DNA of 64,000 bases from NCBI GenBank assembly GCA_023512835.1, contig CM042092.1:3869293-3933292 (forward strand). The letters are read 5' to 3'. The notes beneath the pieces were generated by a model. It saw only the letters and a program-made list of their open reading frames with translations, made no database searches and was not told the DNA's origin. The stretch comes from Taxillus chinensis. Its lineage: Eukaryota; Streptophyta; Magnoliopsida; Santalales; Loranthaceae. The position numbers and the translations under genes are program-made. This document shows positions 61,934-64,000 of this stretch, piece after piece; positions within the stretch are counted from its first letter, which is position 1; the number at the start of each line of letters is the position of its first letter.

Positions 61934-62838
61934 CTATATACCGATTACAACATTCAAGTGATCCATGCTAGGAGAATGTAAGAATTGACTTACTATGCTT
62001 ACTACATAAGCAATATCTGGACGAGTATGAGATAAATAGATGAGTTTCCAAACTAACCGTTGATATTGCTCTTTATTTGTTGGAACTTGGTCATGGGTAT
62101 ATTCCAAGTTTGTGATTATGAATAATTGGTGTGTCAACTGGTTTGCATTCCAATAGTCTGGCCTCTGTCAATAAGTCTAACACATACTTCCTTTAAGAAA
62201 GAAATATACCTTGTTTTGACCGCGCTAACATCATTCCGAGAAAATATTTAAGCCCTCCAAGGTCCTTCATCTTAAATTTTGATGACAGGTTTTTTTGAAG
62301 CCTATCTATTTTTTCATAGTCATCCCCTGTAATAATCATGTTATCTACATAAACAATTAGAATAGTCACCTTGCCAAATTGTCTCTTTAGGAAGAGAGTA
62401 TGATCAGAGTTGCTTTGTTGAAAACCATATTTTTCCATTGCCAAGCTAAATCGACCAAACCATGCACGAGGATACTGCTTTAATCTAGAGAGTGCGCGAT
62501 GTAGTTTACACACCATTAGTGTCTTCAAAGAAGCTGGGTAACCTGGAGGAATATCCATGTATACTTCCTCTTAATTAAGATCACCATGAAGAAAGGCATT
62601 TTTTTATGTCTAGATGATGCAAGGGCCAATCTAAGTTCGCAGCAAAAGAGAGCAAAACTTGAATTATGTTTAATTTAGCCACGAGTGAGAATGTTTCTTG
62701 ATAGTCTATATCATACTTCTGTGTATACCCTTTGGCCACCAGTCTCGCCTTGTATCTATCGATAGTCCTGTCAGCTTTGTATTTAATGGAAAAAATCCAC
62801 TTACATCCCACAGTCTTCTTCCCTTTAGGTAGTTCCAC
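61934..62838 (-). pseudogene. Ty1/copia reverse transcriptase (decayed, YVDD changed to YVDN)
   Basis: Three frames in sequence. The first, 62838-62581, has VGCKWIFSIKYKADRTIDRY and KARLVAKGYTQ. The second, 62558-62193, has the palm region with LHRALSRLKQYPRAWF and YVDN at 62351-62340. The third, 62137-61934, has the end with SHTRPDIAYVVSIVSQFLHSP. The second catalytic aspartate of the usual YVDD is Asn, which alone would abolish polymerase activity. Breaks between the frames confirm that it is dead. Confidence 0.9.
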
Positions 62839-63283
62839 AAGTGTCCATGTATTGTTTCATTGTAAAGCTTTAAATTCCGTTGTTATGGCTCGGGTCCACT
62901 GGAATTAAAGAGAGCATTAGTTAAACTTGTGGGAATATGATGTGTTGATAACGTGTGAACAAATGACTGTAGGGATTCATGTAGCTTCTGTGTAGACACA
63001 TAATTAGCAATATGATAGCGTGATTGTCTTGTTGTTACATCAGGAGAGTACTTGTTCAGTGGCTAGCCACAATTATGTATGTTTGGTAACCTGTAATCTA
63101 TAGATGCATTTACGGACTCATTAGATGGAAGGGTGATAGGAGAGCTTACCACAGGAATATTCTCAGGAGAATCATTGATGGGATGAAATGCTACAGGGGG
63201 GATGATGTATCTCTCAGTGCTTCTTCAGTTTCAGCCGCTTCACTTGCCTCGTTCAATATGGCCTCGTTTAGTAGTGGCACTGT
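62839..63283 (-). other. Linker between copia integrase and RT, degraded
   Basis: Lies between the two recognisable copia domains. The linker of copia polyproteins is poorly conserved, and only scattered Ser/Pro-rich peptide can be read here. No separate gene. Confidence 0.5.
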
Positions 63284-64000
63284 CTATTGGGTTAGCCAGA
63301 CAGACCTAATACAAGAGTCCCCTAGGTCAATTAATACACCTCTAGGGTCTAGTGCATCTCCACGATTGCGGACGCCTCCAAGATCTGTGCTGGGGTAGTA
63401 ATGACTATCTCCCAACCACCATTGTTGGGCTTCATTTCGATTCTCCCCCTGAAGGCTAGAGATAGGTGGTGGTTGTGGGGAAAAAGAATCATCCTCAAGA
63501 AAGGTAACATCTAAAGTGACATAGGTATGTTTGGTAGTAGGATCAAAGTAACGATAGCCCTTGGTATGGGGGTCATAGCCCAAGAATAGACAGCAAATGA
63601 CACAAGGGTCAAGTTTAGCGCGTTGGTGCCTATGCAGGTGGACAAAGGCAACACAGTCGAAGGTGCGATGAGGAATGGTTAACATGGATGGTAGCGGAAC
63701 ATGACTCGCCAAAGTTTAGAGTAAAGTGTGAAACTTAAGAGTGGTAGTAGGCATACAGTTCAGCAAGTAGACCGTAGTGGAGACGGCATCACCCCAATAA
63801 TGACTGGGAATATAACCTTCAATCAATAGCACCCGTGCAGTTTCTAGGATGTGTCGATTTTTTCGTTCTGATAGGCCGTTCTATTGTGAGGCATACGGGC
63901 ATATGATTTGATGTAGGATTCCATGACTTTAGAGATAAGCATGGAGTTATCAATTAACATATTCGCCACTATTATCAGATCGTAACACTTGTATTTTGGC
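63284..64000 (-). pseudogene. Ty1/copia integrase (partial)
   Basis: From the window edge, the minus strand reads KIQVLRSDNSGEYVN, the integrase core, and then in another frame SERKNRHILETARVLL and HYWGDAVSTTVYLLNCMP. The frame 63712-63284 continues with the typical copia segment after the core (CVFLGY-type CLFLGYDPHTKGYRYFDP and VTFLEDDSF). A stop or shift between these parts shows that it is decayed. Confidence 0.88.

Larger units (their letters stand above)
61934..64000 (-). mobile_element. Ty1/copia retrotransposon relic, cut by window edge
   Basis: Minus-strand order from the right edge is integrase core, integrase C-terminal part and reverse transcriptase, which is the copia order (IN before RT). 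Frames are interrupted and no LTR is found inside the window. The upstream part of the element lies beyond 64000. Confidence 0.9.

Overview
This is nuclear DNA of a flowering plant. It is AT-rich intergenic sequence packed with LTR retrotransposons, miniature elements and microsatellites, and its only intact genes are two intronless copies of a plastid 9-cis-epoxycarotenoid dioxygenase (NCED), the committed enzyme of abscisic acid (ABA) synthesis. I cannot name the species.

Layout. The backbone is a direct segmental duplication about 36.1 kb apart. Copy 1 covers 1-~12069 and copy 2 covers 36117-~48134. Each copy holds, in order: the tail of a Ty1/copia integrase fragment, a tandemly repeated stretch, a MITE, an unrecognised gene relic, a solo TRIM LTR, about 0.8 kb of promoter-side sequence, NCED, about 2 kb of 3' flank, and a Ty3/gypsy gag relic. 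Copy 2 ends 28 bp inside an LTR and is followed at once by a third copy of the NCED 3' flank alone (48135-49981), with no gene and no gag. An older, diverged copy of part of the NCED upstream region lies at 31301-31895 and has no MITE.

Right of NCED copy 1 is a three-level retrotransposon nest. A Ty3/gypsy element (10506-~19062) is split in its protease by a second element (11773-16821, TSD TGTTA). The LTR of that second element is split by an inverted solo LTR of the same family (14148-16491, TSD AGACT). Between the duplicated blocks lie a complete TRIM (20256-20854, TSD TTACA), a 3.6-kb Tat/Ogre-like solo LTR (25503-29091, TSD TCTAT), a MITE, and a solo LTR inside a copia integrase (35387-36045, TSD TAAGG).

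The right third (50-64 kb) holds three more MITEs, a diverged LTR split by another TRIM, a small non-autonomous LTR element with an odd 3' end (56275-57952, TSD GAATG), a large GT/GA microsatellite, and a decayed Ty1/copia element on the minus strand that runs off the window.

Biology. The two NCED copies carry all four iron-binding histidines and differ by two conservative residues, so both are probably functional. I found five substitutions across 1860 coding bases, so the duplication is recent. The main candidate for functional divergence is a promoter change that removes a WRKY-type W-box core from copy 2. All positions come from reading by eye; no alignment or database search was run.
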